From: an uncultured Lachnospiraceae bacterium
Lineage (GTDB): Bacteria; Bacillota; Clostridia; Lachnospirales; Lachnospiraceae
NCBI GenBank assembly: GCA_910577655.1
Contig: CAJTOW010000004.1
Coordinates: forward strand, 14,511-78,510
Direction: 5' to 3'
Length of the DNA: 64,000 nucleotides
Positions 23,909 to 33,128 of this stretch are shown here, piece by piece. The notes beneath the pieces are model-generated. The model did no database searches, was not told the DNA's origin, and was given only the letters and a program-made list of their open reading frames with translations. Positions within the stretch are counted from its first letter, which is position 1, and each line of letters opens with the position of its first letter. Made by a program: the position numbers and the translations under genes.

Positions 23909-23969
23909 ATAACCGATTTGCCACCTGCCTGAACTGTTACTGAAGTGTTACTATTTGACAGAAAAGCTC

Positions 23970-24000
23970 TTGACTCTGACCCAGGGGCAGGATGTATATT
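23970..24000 (+). promoter_or_regulatory. MerR-type promoter with 19-bp spacer
   Basis: TTGACT (23970-23975) and TATATT (23995-24000) are 19 bp apart, and the spacer holds the imperfect palindrome CTGACCCAGGGGCAG. This overlong spacer is the mark of promoters untwisted by MerR-family activators, so the gene downstream is probably autoregulated. Confidence 0.7.
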
Positions 24001-24083
24001 GGGGAATGTAACCGGCGTGCAGGATGTCCCGCCTGACCCATGGGAAGTAACCAGGAAACGGATACCAGAAAGAGGAGAGAAGG

Positions 24084-24884
24084 ATGCTTACAATCGGACA
24101 GATGTCAAAGGCCTGCAGTGTCACGGTAAAGACACTGCATCATTATGATAAGATCGGTCTTTTAAAGGCCAGCGAGGTGGATGAATTCACCGGATACCGT
24201 TATTATTCGGAGGATCAGATCAGTACCATGCTGCTGATTGACCGTTACAAGCGTTATGGTTTTTCCCTTTCAGATATCCAGGATCTGCTGAAACAGACGG
24301 ATCCGCGGGAGCTGCGAAGACAGCTGAAATTCCAGAGGATCCGTCTGGAGAGACAGAGGGAGTACATCTCGGTGACCATGGGAGAGATTGACCGCCATAT
24401 GGAAGAATTTGAAAGGACAGGTGATATTATGAGTTATCAGAACCAGTATCAGGTTATTGTGAAGGAGTCAGAGCGGCTGGTCCTTGCCACGGCAAGGAAT
24501 ACCATGTCAGTGGATGAGTTTGGACACTATTATGGAGGTATTTATGAACGGATCGCAAAGACCCATCTGACCCCCAGCGGTGTGACTCTGGCCATCTACC
24601 ATGACGATGAGTTTGATCCGGCTGCCAGTGATATTGAGCTTGGAGTTGAGATTCTGGAGGAGGATAAGGCAGACAGGATCCTGGAGCCGGTGCAGTGCGC
24701 GGTGACCATGCATAAGGGGCCTTATTCCTCCCTGCCCGATGCCTACGGAAAGGTGGTGGCCTGGATGAAAGCGGAGGGCTGGCAGATCGCCGGATGCCCC
24801 TTTGAGATCTATAGGAAGACCGGCTTTGACAAGCTGCCGCCGGAGGAGTGGGAGACAGAGATATTCTTTCCGGTAAAGAGGTAA
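24084..24884 (+). CDS. MerR-family regulator with GyrI-like effector domain
   Basis: A cytoplasmic activator of 266 residues. Residues 1-70 are the MerR winged helix (TIGQMSKACSVTVKTLHHYD, GYRYYSEDQI). A coiled-coil dimer helix spans about 75-115. Residues 120-266 form an AraC-effector/GyrI-like domain (YQVIVKESERLVLATARN ... CAVTMHKGPYSSL ... EIYRKTG), as in the BmrR/BltR group that senses cationic drugs or other small molecules. The target is unknown; no efflux pump is adjacent. Its TAA stop is part of the family 1 sequence GTAACAGTTCA. Confidence 0.9.
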   Translation: MLTIGQMSKACSVTVKTLHHYDKIGLLKASEVDEFTGYRYYSEDQISTMLLIDRYKRYGFSLSDIQDLLKQTDPRELRRQLKFQRIRLERQREYISVTMGEIDRHMEEFERTGDIMSYQNQYQVIVKESERLVLATARNTMSVDEFGHYYGGIYERIAKTHLTPSGVTLAIYHDDEFDPAASDIELGVEILEEDKADRILEPVQCAVTMHKGPYSSLPDAYGKVVAWMKAEGWQIAGCPFEIYRKTGFDKLPPEEWETEIFFPVKR

Positions 24885-24911
24885 CAGTTCAACGGGTGTC
24901 TGAACTGTTAC
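24881..24911. repeat. family 1 minimal palindrome
   Basis: GTAACAGTTCA (24881-24891) and TGAACTGTTAC (24901-24911) are perfect inverted 11-mers. The TAA in the left arm is the stop codon of the MerR gene. Confidence 0.8.
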
Positions 24912-24940
24912 GCAAAGTATCTGCCAGACGGTTGGCCATA

Positions 24941-25870
24941 TCACCGGAAAATCTGGGACAAGGATGCCTCGGAAAAGAACCGCAGCACCAGATCGATAAA
25001 ATACTGCTCTGCCTGGGAGAAGCGGGTCTCCTCCCGGAAGGCTACGCTCTGGTACCAGGTCTCTGCGGGGGAGAGGGAGAAAATGTGGACACCGTCGGAA
25101 GGAAGCACCTGATTCTCCATGAGGATGGAGGGGCCCAGGCCGTTCCGGACGAACTTGTAGGCCAGAGTGCTCATGCTGCATTCCACCAGAATCCTGGGTT
25201 TAAAGCCTGCCAGACTGAAATGCTTGTCGGCAATGGCACGGATGTTGGTGTCCCGGTTCATCAGGACAAACATCTCATCCTTCAGAAGCCCTAAGTCCAG
25301 AGTGGCATAGGGCTTTCCCGGCGGGGCGGCATGGATGCCCAGGGGGTGGCCGGGAGGCAGCACCAGAACCACCTCGCAGGCGATGGCCGTGATATGCCTC
25401 AGATTGGTGGGGATGGAGCCGGTGCCCACTACAGCGAATTCGATATCGCTCTCTGCCACTCTTGTCTCCAGTTCTCGTACATTTCCCTCTTTCAGATTCA
25501 GGGTATAGTTGGGGTACTTCTGATGAAACTTAGGCAGTACGTCCGCCAGCATGGCATTGCCGATTCCATGGGTCACGCCGAGACTGATACAGCCCACGTG
25601 ATTGTCCCGGATATCCCCCAGCATTTTGTAGGTCTGTTTGCGGATGTCCAGGATCTGTCTGGCAGATTCGATATACATCCTGCCGGCATAGGTGGGAACC
25701 AGTTTTTTCGTATTGACATTTCTTTCAAATAATTTCAGCCCCAGATCCTGTTCCAGGTTCAGGAGGAAATGATTCAGCGCGGGCCTTGTCACAAAAACCT
25801 TCTCGGCAGCATGGGACACGTTTCCCTCATCCGCGATAGCGACAATATATTCTAATTTTTTCAGATCCAT
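24941..25870 (-). CDS. LysR-family transcriptional regulator
   Basis: A 309-residue regulator with the LysR helix-turn-helix at residues 1-60 (VSHAAEKVFVTRPALNHFLLN, then ELGLKLFER-like QDLGLKLFER). A two-lobed effector domain (SLGVTHGIGNAMLADVLP, residues 90-300) follows. It is transcribed away from the metallohydrolase/TAXI-TRAP operon, the usual position for a LysR protein that controls its divergent neighbour. The effector is therefore likely to be the substrate of that operon. It starts at ATG with a GGGGA site. Confidence 0.92.
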   Translation of the reverse strand: MDLKKLEYIVAIADEGNVSHAAEKVFVTRPALNHFLLNLEQDLGLKLFERNVNTKKLVPTYAGRMYIESARQILDIRKQTYKMLGDIRDNHVGCISLGVTHGIGNAMLADVLPKFHQKYPNYTLNLKEGNVRELETRVAESDIEFAVVGTGSIPTNLRHITAIACEVVLVLPPGHPLGIHAAPPGKPYATLDLGLLKDEMFVLMNRDTNIRAIADKHFSLAGFKPRILVECSMSTLAYKFVRNGLGPSILMENQVLPSDGVHIFSLSPAETWYQSVAFREETRFSQAEQYFIDLVLRFFSEASLSQIFR

Positions 25871-26426
25871 AATTTCCCCTTGTATTAAAATAAACTATAG
25901 CTGTAAATTTGATGCACATGTTTTGAAAAATAAAGATACTTTTATTTTCTATACTAATGAATTATACTAATTTCAACAGCAAAAATCAACAAAGTTTGTC
26001 TGATATTATGCTTACAATTTACAACATGGTTATTATTCACGGCCAGTTTTTTCTTGGCCAGCGGATGTCAGCTCTGGAAAAAGGTTCCCCTGGATTGCAT
26101 TTGCAGGAGCCTTAGAAACTCTTAGTTCGCAGGAATCTGCGTTAGGGGCAAAAATCCGCATGTCTGAGCGCAGCGAGTTCGTATTTTTGCCCCTGTTTTT
26201 AGCAGATTTCTGCAAGCTTAGAGTTTCTGGCTCCGAAACCCGCAATCCGGGGGAACCTTTTTCCAGAGCGTACCCCTCGGAATAACCACCCCGCGAACTG
26301 TTACCAATATGTGTAACCGCTCAGACAGGAGACTGATCATCCTTAACCGCTCCGGCGGCAGTCCAGCCTGGAAAAGCATGGTATCCCGGACAGACTTACA
26401 AGATAACCGTACAGAAAGGAAGCTTT
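25871..26426. other. 556-bp divergent control region with a large palindrome
   Basis: The LysR-proximal part (25871-26040) is AT-rich and probably holds the LysR promoter and binding sites. The middle is a 197-bp family 4 palindrome. The rest (26269-26426), including GAACTGTTAC (26296-26305, a single family 1 end), leads to the metallohydrolase. No clear sigma-A promoter was found for the operon. Confidence 0.55.
26072..26268. repeat. family 4 palindrome, complete copy
   Basis: The ends CTCTGGAAAAAGGTTCCCC (26072-26090) and GGGGAACCTTTTTCCAGAG (26250-26268) are a perfect 19-bp inverted repeat. Inner arms continue: GGAGCCTTAGAAACTCT with AGAGTTTCTGGCTCC, and AGGGGCAAAAAT with ATTTTTGCCCCT. 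The whole could fold as one long cruciform or RNA hairpin. Confidence 0.88.
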
Positions 26427-27635
26427 ATGCGCGCAGACCTACTTATCAAAAACGGTCATATCTATGACCCTGGTGGCGGAATCGACCATTACGGAGACAT
26501 CGCAGTGACTGGGAATAGAATCATATCGATCCATGCAGACCCCGGAACCCAGGCATGTCAGGTCATTGATGCCACCGGATGTCTGGTAGTACCGGGACTT
26601 ATTGACATTCACACACATGTGAGTCGGTTTGCCACCCATATCGGGCTGAATCCGGATATCGCCTGTATTCCTAACGGGGTCACGGCTGTGGTGGACTGCG
26701 GAAGCTCCGGGATATCCAATTTCCGGGCTGTGCTGCGGATCCTGCGGGACTTTGAGATCCGGTCAAGGCTGGTGCTGCATGTCAGCGCCGGAGGGCAGAT
26801 GATGAGCACCCAGTTTGCGGAAAATACAGATCCGTCTGTCTGGAATACCAGATATTTTGAGGATGCCTTCCGGGAATATCCCGATGACCTGATCGGTTTG
26901 AAGATCCGCGCCAGCCGGGAAGTGCTGGGGGCTTATGGGATGAAGCCGGTGAAGGAGGCCGTGGGGCTGGCAGAACATCTGGGCACCCGGCTCTTTGTAC
27001 ACGCTACAGACTGTCTGTGCACCATGAAGGAACTGGCTGCCATGCTGCGGCCTGGAGATGTCCTCTGCCATATTTATCATGGAGATGGGAATACTCTCTT
27101 AAGAGAGGGCCTGGTGGCAGACAGTATTTATAAGGCCCAGAAGCAGGGGCTTATTCTGGATGTGGCCCAGGGCCAGGGGAATTTCTCTATTCCTCTGGCC
27201 GCAGAGTGTATCCGTCAGGGCCTGTTCCCGGACACCATCAGTACAGATTTGAATATTCCCAACTGGGACAGCCCTCTGGTGTTCAGCCTTCTCATGACCA
27301 TGAGCAAGTTTCTGGCCCTGGGACTCCCTCTGGAGGAGGTGATCCGGGCAGTGACCTGCCGGCCTGCCGCTGTCATGGGAATGGAAGGAGAGCTTGGAAC
27401 CCTGAAGGAAGGTACCACCGCAGACATTTCCGTATTGCAGCTGGCGGAAAAACAGACCATGTTCCGGGACAAGTACGGGAACCAGATCATTGCGGAGAAG
27501 AAATTCATGCCGCTGGCCACTGTGATCAGCGGCAGGATGCAGTACCAGTCCAGCGATACGCTCTGCTGGGACGGGAAGACCCCGGAGGCAGCTTCTGATG
27601 ATGGAATTTCACACCCACATGGATTTACCATATGA
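26427..27635 (+). CDS. amidohydrolase/deacetylase-family metallohydrolase
   Basis: A cytoplasmic metal-dependent hydrolase of the dihydroorotase-like amidohydrolase superfamily, 402 residues. The first metal motif is DIHTHVSRF; GLKIRAS may hold the carbamylated or bridging Lys; LFVHATD and HIYHGDGNT supply later His residues; ISTDLN supplies the late Asp. The N-terminal DLLIKNGHIYDPGGGID is typical. Substrates vary widely (N-acyl amino acids, ureido and imide compounds). Its place ahead of a TAXI-type TRAP transporter suggests that it cleaves the imported compound. AGAAAGGAAGC precedes the ATG. Confidence 0.88.
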   Translation: MRADLLIKNGHIYDPGGGIDHYGDIAVTGNRIISIHADPGTQACQVIDATGCLVVPGLIDIHTHVSRFATHIGLNPDIACIPNGVTAVVDCGSSGISNFRAVLRILRDFEIRSRLVLHVSAGGQMMSTQFAENTDPSVWNTRYFEDAFREYPDDLIGLKIRASREVLGAYGMKPVKEAVGLAEHLGTRLFVHATDCLCTMKELAAMLRPGDVLCHIYHGDGNTLLREGLVADSIYKAQKQGLILDVAQGQGNFSIPLAAECIRQGLFPDTISTDLNIPNWDSPLVFSLLMTMSKFLALGLPLEEVIRAVTCRPAAVMGMEGELGTLKEGTTADISVLQLAEKQTMFRDKYGNQIIAEKKFMPLATVISGRMQYQSSDTLCWDGKTPEAASDDGISHPHGFTI

Positions 27636-27652
27636 GACAGGAGGTATATTAC

Positions 27653-29557
27653 ATGAATCAGGCTTTTTTTGACACGGCCCGCAGATTTATCTCCCAGGTG
27701 CTGCTGGTCTTTCTGGCCATGCTTCTGATCACCTCCGGGATCTGGGGGAGCCCTACCAATCTGGCATACCGCCATCTGTTTCTGGACTCCATGATGATCG
27801 TCTGCCTCATGAAGAAGCCATTTTCCAGGAACCGGAAAGGTCTGGCAAATGCAGTGGATTTTTTCATGGCTGTCCTGGTTTTGTGGATTGCCGTGTATGT
27901 ACTTTATGATATCAATGCCTACCAGCTGCGGGTAGGATCCCTGACCCGGATGGATGTGATTACCGGAACCATTTACATGGTGATTCTTCTGGAACTGGCA
28001 AGGCGTGTGGCCGGGATGCCTATGGTGGTTATTGCGGTGTTCTTCTTCTCCCAGAACTGTTTTGCCCAGTATCTGCCGGGGATCTTCCGGCGGGCCAATA
28101 TGAAATACGTCAGTATGCTGGACTTCGTGGTGATGCGGACCGATGGTATCTTCGGGATGCCGGTGCAGGTCATGTCCACCTATGTGGTGCTGTTCATGAT
28201 TTTTGCCGCCCTTCTGGAGGTCAGCGGGGCGGGGAATTTCTTTATCAATTTCGCCACTTCCATTACCGGCAGGGCCAGAGGCGGCCCGGCTAAGGCAGCA
28301 GTGGTATCCAGCGCTGCCTTCGGTACCATCTCGGGAAGCGCTATCGCCAATGTGGCCGGAACAGGGTCTATCACCATTCCGCTTATGAAAAAGATCGGCT
28401 ATGACAGCACCTTCGCCGGGGCGGTGGAAGCAGTGGCCTCCACGGGCGGACAGATCATGCCGCCGGTCATGGGGGCGGTGGCATTTATCCTGGCCCAGAA
28501 TATCAATATGAAATATATTGAGGTGGCGGGCCGGGCAGTTCTTCCGGCGGTCCTTTACTTCGCCTGCGTCTTCTTTGTAGTGGATTTCCGGGCGAAGAAG
28601 ATGAACCTTCAGGGGACGCCGGAGGAAGATATCCCGGATTTTATGAAGACAGTAAAACTCGGCTGGCAGCTGGCCATTCCCCTGATTGTGCTGGTGTACC
28701 TGCTGGGAGTGGGAAAGAGTGCCCAGTACAGCGCTTTAATGGGAATTCTGGTGCTGATCCTGGTAGCGGGCTGCCGCAAATGGACCCGTATGGATGGACG
28801 TAAGATCCTGAAAGGCTTTATCAACGGGGTCAGTGATTCCATGAGTGTGGCGGTGACAGCCGCTGCCGCAGGCATCATCATCGGCGGTGTGACCAATACA
28901 GGAGTGAACCTTCTGTTTGCCAACCAGGTGGTGAAGCTGAGTCATGGAAATCTGTTCATTACCCTGTTGCTGGTAGCTGTTGTCTGTCTGGTGCTGGGAA
29001 TGGGGATGACCACCTCGGCGGTATATATCAGTGTGGCCACCATCATGGCGCCGGCCCTGATCCGGCTGGGAATCGAGCCGCTGTGTGCCCACCTGTTCGT
29101 GCTGTATTACGGCTGTATCTGTGTGATCACCCCTCCGGTGGCTCTGGCTTCCTTTACGGCAGCAGGCATTTCCGGGGCCAGTCCGGCGAAAACGGGGTGG
29201 ACATCCTTCCGGATCGGCCTGGTGGCATTTATCGTTCCCTTTATCTTTGTGTACCAGCCGGTTATGCTGATGTATGGCACGGTCATGGAGATCCTCCTCT
29301 GCGTGGTGACCTCACTGGCTGGCTGCTGGAGTCTGGCGGCTATGATTGAAGGATGGTTTTCTACCGGACTTAATGTTCTGGAGCGGGGAATGCTGGGCCT
29401 GGGCGGGCTTCTGCTGATGATTCCGGGTCTGGCCACGGATGTGGCCGGGATCGCGGTGGTGCTGGCGGGATATATCCTGCAGAAACGGCGGGCCGGAGGG
29501 AAGGACGGAAGCGGGCGGCATGGTCAGGAAGGAGGAATGGAGAAACATGAAGGATAA
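27653..29557 (+). CDS. TRAP transporter fused 4TM/12TM permease
   Basis: An inner-membrane permease with small (DctQ-like) and large (DctM-like) subunits in one chain of 634 residues, the form used with TAXI receptors. Hydrophobic segments run throughout; typical DctM motifs include SGAGNFFINFATSITGRARGGPAKAAVVSS, of which the GRARGGPAK stretch is diagnostic, and later MGMTTSAVYISVATIMAP and YGCICVITPPVALASF. The start at 27653 has AGGAGG 8 bases upstream; an in-frame ATG at 27632 does not. It follows the metallohydrolase by 17 bp, so it is in one operon. Confidence 0.93.
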   Translation: MNQAFFDTARRFISQVLLVFLAMLLITSGIWGSPTNLAYRHLFLDSMMIVCLMKKPFSRNRKGLANAVDFFMAVLVLWIAVYVLYDINAYQLRVGSLTRMDVITGTIYMVILLELARRVAGMPMVVIAVFFFSQNCFAQYLPGIFRRANMKYVSMLDFVVMRTDGIFGMPVQVMSTYVVLFMIFAALLEVSGAGNFFINFATSITGRARGGPAKAAVVSSAAFGTISGSAIANVAGTGSITIPLMKKIGYDSTFAGAVEAVASTGGQIMPPVMGAVAFILAQNINMKYIEVAGRAVLPAVLYFACVFFVVDFRAKKMNLQGTPEEDIPDFMKTVKLGWQLAIPLIVLVYLLGVGKSAQYSALMGILVLILVAGCRKWTRMDGRKILKGFINGVSDSMSVAVTAAAAGIIIGGVTNTGVNLLFANQVVKLSHGNLFITLLLVAVVCLVLGMGMTTSAVYISVATIMAPALIRLGIEPLCAHLFVLYYGCICVITPPVALASFTAAGISGASPAKTGWTSFRIGLVAFIVPFIFVYQPVMLMYGTVMEILLCVVTSLAGCWSLAAMIEGWFSTGLNVLERGMLGLGGLLLMIPGLATDVAGIAVVLAGYILQKRRAGGKDGSGRHGQEGGMEKHEG

Positions 29558-29711
29558 GCGGGGGTGGATTGCTCTGGCAGTTTTCTGTACTACCTGCTGT
29601 ATCATCGGAAGCCAGGGATTTCTTTTGAAAAAACTGAATCCGTCGATTCTTGTGATGCTGGCGGTGGCAGTAGTGATCGTGGTGGTACTGGATGAGTTTA
29701 AAATGAAATAG
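29547..29711 (+). CDS. 54-residue two-helix membrane protein
   Basis: The ORF overlaps the permease stop by 11 bases and has GGAGG at 29530-29534. The product has two hydrophobic helices (WIALAVFCTTCCIIGSQGF and ILVMLAVAVVIVVVL) joined by KKLNPS, with a charged tail DEFKMK. It sits between permease and receptor and is translated in a different frame from the permease, so it is probably a small accessory subunit. I do not know a named family. Confidence 0.7.
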   Translation: MKDKRGWIALAVFCTTCCIIGSQGFLLKKLNPSILVMLAVAVVIVVVLDEFKMK

Positions 29712-29733
29712 AATAGAAAAGGAGAGGGTCATT

Positions 29734-30849
29734 ATGAAGAAAACATTAGCGGCAATTCTTTCAGTGTGTGTAGCAACGGCGGGGCTGACCGGCTGCACTT
29801 CTGGATCATCCACAGCGACGACGGCTGCTTCCACCGGGGCAGCTGCGGCAGAAAACCAGGTAGCATCCGCCGGAAGCGGCGATGAAGCCAAAGATGCCGG
29901 GGCATCGTCAGCAGAAGGGGGGAATGGAGCGGATCTCCGCTATGAGGACACCCAGTTTATCAGCATGTATACCAGCTCACCTGGCGGGGATATGTACAAT
30001 ATGGCGGCTGCCATTGCACCCTTCTGGGAGTCGGAACTGAATGTGGTGGCAAGTATCGGCCCTGGCGGAAGCTTTTCCAACTACAAGGCCATTTCCAACG
30101 GGGAGTGTACCATTGGCTTTGACCACCAGTGTATGCATTACTGGGGAGAGCGGGCCCAGGGGCCTTTTGAGGAAACCTTTGACGGTGTCAGCTATATGAT
30201 GATCCTGTTCCCGGCTACCGTGCAGTGCTTTTCCACTGACAAGAATACCTCCGTACAACAGATTTCCGATATTGCGGACAAGCGGGTAGGTTTTGGCGCG
30301 GTGGGCTCTGCGCTCAATGTGTTCCTGGAGGATTATCTCAAGGCCATGTATGATATTACTCCGGAGAGTATTGTTGCAAATGGAGGTTCCATCAGCTATA
30401 TGTCAGATTCGGAGATGTCCTCAGCCATGGCCGATGGTACCATTGATGTGGGCTTTGCCCTGGGCACTTATCCCAAGACCAGTCTTCAGGAGCTGGAGAA
30501 CAGTCCGGGGCTCCGTCTCATAAGCTTTGGCGAGGATCTGGACAAATACCTGGAGACCAATCCGGGCTGGAGCAAATTCTCTATCCCGGCAGGCACTTAT
30601 GTGGGCCAGGATACGGATTACGAGACGGCAACCAGCTGGGCGATCATGTCCATCGCGTCCGATATGGACGAGGAGCTGGTCTACCGCCTTACCCGGGTAG
30701 CCTGGGAGAATATCCAGGAGGAAGGCGAGGCCTGCGCTGCGATCCGCAACTTCATGAAACTGGAGGATACCTTAAAGCCTATGGGAGGTGCAGAGCTTCA
30801 TCCCGGGGCGGCCCGGTATTATAAGGAGATTGGGCTGCTGGAGGAGTAG
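29734..30849 (+). CDS. TAXI-family TRAP transporter receptor lipoprotein
   Basis: An extracytoplasmic solute receptor anchored as a lipoprotein: signal peptide MKKTLAAILSVCVATAGLTGC with lipobox LTGC, then a Ser/Ala/Gly-rich linker to residue 65. The receptor body (FISMYTSSPGGDMYNMAAAI ... GECTIGFDHQ ... KRVGFGAVGSALNVF) fits the TAXI (TRAP-associated extracytoplasmic immunogenic) group; GSALNVFLEDYL resembles the conserved ligand-site turn. Relatives bind dicarboxylates or amino acids, but the ligand here is unknown. GGAGAGGG precedes the ATG. It is the last gene of the operon. Confidence 0.9.
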   Translation: MKKTLAAILSVCVATAGLTGCTSGSSTATTAASTGAAAAENQVASAGSGDEAKDAGASSAEGGNGADLRYEDTQFISMYTSSPGGDMYNMAAAIAPFWESELNVVASIGPGGSFSNYKAISNGECTIGFDHQCMHYWGERAQGPFEETFDGVSYMMILFPATVQCFSTDKNTSVQQISDIADKRVGFGAVGSALNVFLEDYLKAMYDITPESIVANGGSISYMSDSEMSSAMADGTIDVGFALGTYPKTSLQELENSPGLRLISFGEDLDKYLETNPGWSKFSIPAGTYVGQDTDYETATSWAIMSIASDMDEELVYRLTRVAWENIQEEGEACAAIRNFMKLEDTLKPMGGAELHPGAARYYKEIGLLEE

Positions 30850-30893
30850 GTGGGATGGGCAACTGTTAGTTATTATTCAAGGGGCCGGCAGGT

Positions 30894-30935
30894 ACGCTCT
30901 GAAGAAAACTTTTTCCAGAGCTGGTATCTGCCGGT
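30894..30935. repeat. family 4 end fragment
   Basis: GCTCTGAAGAAAACTTTTTCCAGAG followed by CTGGTATCTGCCGG is a shortened copy of the element at 26.1 kb, sharing its outer end with the fragment at 16.7 kb. It lies 45 bp after the TAXI receptor gene. Confidence 0.55.
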
Positions 30936-31001
30936 CTCAAAAAATAACTTGCCATAAATAGCAGCCATAGATAGAAATATTCTACAATTTCTGCCATTTT
31001 C

Positions 31002-31030
31002 TTGTGTTTTCAGCAAATTCCCTTTATACT
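31002..31030 (+). promoter_or_regulatory. promoter of the SWIM protein gene
   Basis: TTGTGT (31002-31007), a 17-bp spacer and TATACT (31025-31030), 28 bp before the ATG. Confidence 0.65.
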
Positions 31031-31057
31031 TAAGAAAAATAAAAAAGGAGCATCATA

Positions 31058-32824
31058 ATGAATGACTGGAAATATTCATTCAGCTCCCACATCCTGGAGC
31101 GCGGAATAGATTATTATGAAGCGGGGGCTGTGGGAAAGCTGCAGAAGACAGAGTCAGGATACAAGGCCTGGGTAGAGGGAACCAGGGATTACCAGGTGGA
31201 GATCGATCTTGCAGACGGTGGTGTGGAGACGATGTGGTGCAGCTGCCCCTATGCGGCTGACGGGAATAATTGCAAGCATATGGCAGCGGTCCTGCTTGCC
31301 ATTGAGGACGAGCTGGAGGAGGACGGGGAATTCTTCGGGGAGCCGGAAGATGAGGACGGGGAAATTTCCGGGAATCTTTCTGAAAATTCCGGGAAGGATG
31401 GCAATGGGAAGGGAAAACATGGCCACGGGAGCCTGGAGCAGGAGCTGGAAGCAGCCATTGGGCGCATCCCGGAAAAGGAGCTGCGGGAGCTTGTGAAGGA
31501 GCTGGCGGGGGAGAATGAAGGCTTGCAAAACCGGATTCTCACCCAGTATGCCAGTGGAGTCAGCCCGCGCCAGATGGCACGCCTTAAGAAGGAACTGGAA
31601 AATATCGTCTACCGGAATTCGGACCGTCATGGCTTTGTGGGCTGGCAGCAGGCCAGTGGATATGTCCGTGATATAGAACGGTTTCTGGACCAGCAGGTAG
31701 GAGGCCTTATCGGGAAGGGCTGCCTGATGGAGGCATTTGAGCTGGTAAATGCTGTATTTATCCAGGTAGGAAATGTGGATATTGATGATTCCGGGGGAGA
31801 GACCGGGATTCTGGCGAACAGCTGCTATGAGTACTGGCAGGAGATCCTGGAAAACTGTGGGGATGAAGAAAAGAAGAAGCTGTTTGTGTGGTTTGAGAAA
31901 AACCAGAATGCAGGTATTGTGATTGATTATCTGGAAGAATATATCCAGAATTTCCTGTATGATGAGTTCCATGACCAGGGACTGCTGCAGCAGAAGCTGG
32001 CTGCGCTGGATGAAGAACTGGGAGACGGGGATTTTGATGAACCTGTTCCCAGGAGCAGATGGAGCGCTTATGGAAATCAGGCGGACAAGGTGCTAAAACG
32101 CCTGGAGATCATGGAAGAGCTTGGGGCATCCCAGGAGGAAATCCAGGCATGGAAGAGGAAATACTGGACCTGTCCGTCCATTCGGGATATGCAGCTTGAG
32201 GAATATCTGGAGGCAGGCAGACTTAAGGAAGGGGTTGCCTTGCTGAAAGAAAGCAAGGAACTGGACCAGGATTACAGCAGGCTTGTGGGACAGCACAGTA
32301 AAAAGCTGATTGGTCTGTACCAGCGTCTGGGAATGAACCGGGAATACAAGGAAGAGCTGATCTTTCAGATATCAGGCTTCTATCAGGGCAGTGATCTGGA
32401 ATTTGTAAAACAGCTTAAGAAGCTTTGTACTCCAGAGGAATGGGCCAGTTTCCGGGAGAAAATCCTTCAGGATGAACATGAGCACGTGTCCCGCTATGGG
32501 TTTCTTGCGTATGAAGGTATGTATGATGAGCTTCTGGAAGCGGTTCTTAAAAGCAATTCCGCTTTCAATATGGACCAGTACGAAAAGCTGCTGGGCGGGA
32601 AGTTTCCGGAGCAGGTGCGGGATTTCTATGCTGCTTATGTCCGTGGGCGTGCGGAATCCGCATCCAGCAGAAGCCATTATCAGGAGCTGGTGAAGTATCT
32701 GAAAAGGCTATGCAAATATCCGGACGGGAAGAAGCTGGCAGAGCAGATTGCGGGAGAGTGGAAGACTGCTTACCGCCGGAGACCGGCTATGCAGGATGAG
32801 TTAAGAAAAGGCGGGTTTGTATGA
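31058..32824 (+). CDS. SWIM zinc-finger protein
   Basis: A 588-residue cytoplasmic protein with a SWIM zinc finger near residues 67-85: MWCSCPYAADGNNCKHMAAVLL, ligands C-x-C then C-x-H. The first 60 residues (FSSHILERGIDYYEAGAVGKL) are the usual lead-in. An acidic low-complexity stretch (90-120) and a long helical body of about 450 residues with repeated EELxxLxxxY-like helices follow. Stand-alone SWIM proteins of this type occur across Firmicutes; SWIM fingers bind DNA or protein, but the function of this class is not established. AAAAAGGAGC precedes the ATG. Confidence 0.88.
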   Translation: MNDWKYSFSSHILERGIDYYEAGAVGKLQKTESGYKAWVEGTRDYQVEIDLADGGVETMWCSCPYAADGNNCKHMAAVLLAIEDELEEDGEFFGEPEDEDGEISGNLSENSGKDGNGKGKHGHGSLEQELEAAIGRIPEKELRELVKELAGENEGLQNRILTQYASGVSPRQMARLKKELENIVYRNSDRHGFVGWQQASGYVRDIERFLDQQVGGLIGKGCLMEAFELVNAVFIQVGNVDIDDSGGETGILANSCYEYWQEILENCGDEEKKKLFVWFEKNQNAGIVIDYLEEYIQNFLYDEFHDQGLLQQKLAALDEELGDGDFDEPVPRSRWSAYGNQADKVLKRLEIMEELGASQEEIQAWKRKYWTCPSIRDMQLEEYLEAGRLKEGVALLKESKELDQDYSRLVGQHSKKLIGLYQRLGMNREYKEELIFQISGFYQGSDLEFVKQLKKLCTPEEWASFREKILQDEHEHVSRYGFLAYEGMYDELLEAVLKSNSAFNMDQYEKLLGGKFPEQVRDFYAAYVRGRAESASSRSHYQELVKYLKRLCKYPDGKKLAEQIAGEWKTAYRRRPAMQDELRKGGFV

Positions 32825-32830
32825 GTATTC

Positions 32831-33016
32831 GTAACAGTTCAGATACCCCTTGAACTGTTACGGCATCTGCCCATAAAAATCGCTACGCGATGGGGCAGAT
32901 GCCCTCTGGCCACTACGTTTTCGCACGGTCAGCGCAGCGAGTGCGCAGACCTGTCTGAACTGTTACGAGTATTCTTATGTATGCCGTAACAGTTCAGGGG
33001 GTATCTGAACTGTTAC
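32831..33016. repeat. family 1 composite: two palindromes and a linking arm
   Basis: GTAACAGTTCAGATACCCC / TTGAACTGTTAC (32831-32861), then CATCTGCCCATAAAA / GGGGCAGATG, then CTGTCTGAACTGTTAC (32951-32966), then GTAACAGTTCAGGGGGTATC / TGAACTGTTAC (32986-33016). These units fill most of the 304-bp gap before spoIIID. Confidence 0.75.
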
Positions 33017-33128
33017 CACAATAAGGTGACCCCGTCAGGATTTTATGCAGAATACTGGACATTTTCACAAGGTATAAATCCCCGTCTCCCGTCATAAGAT
33101 GTAAAAAACATTCTCAGGGGAGACCACC

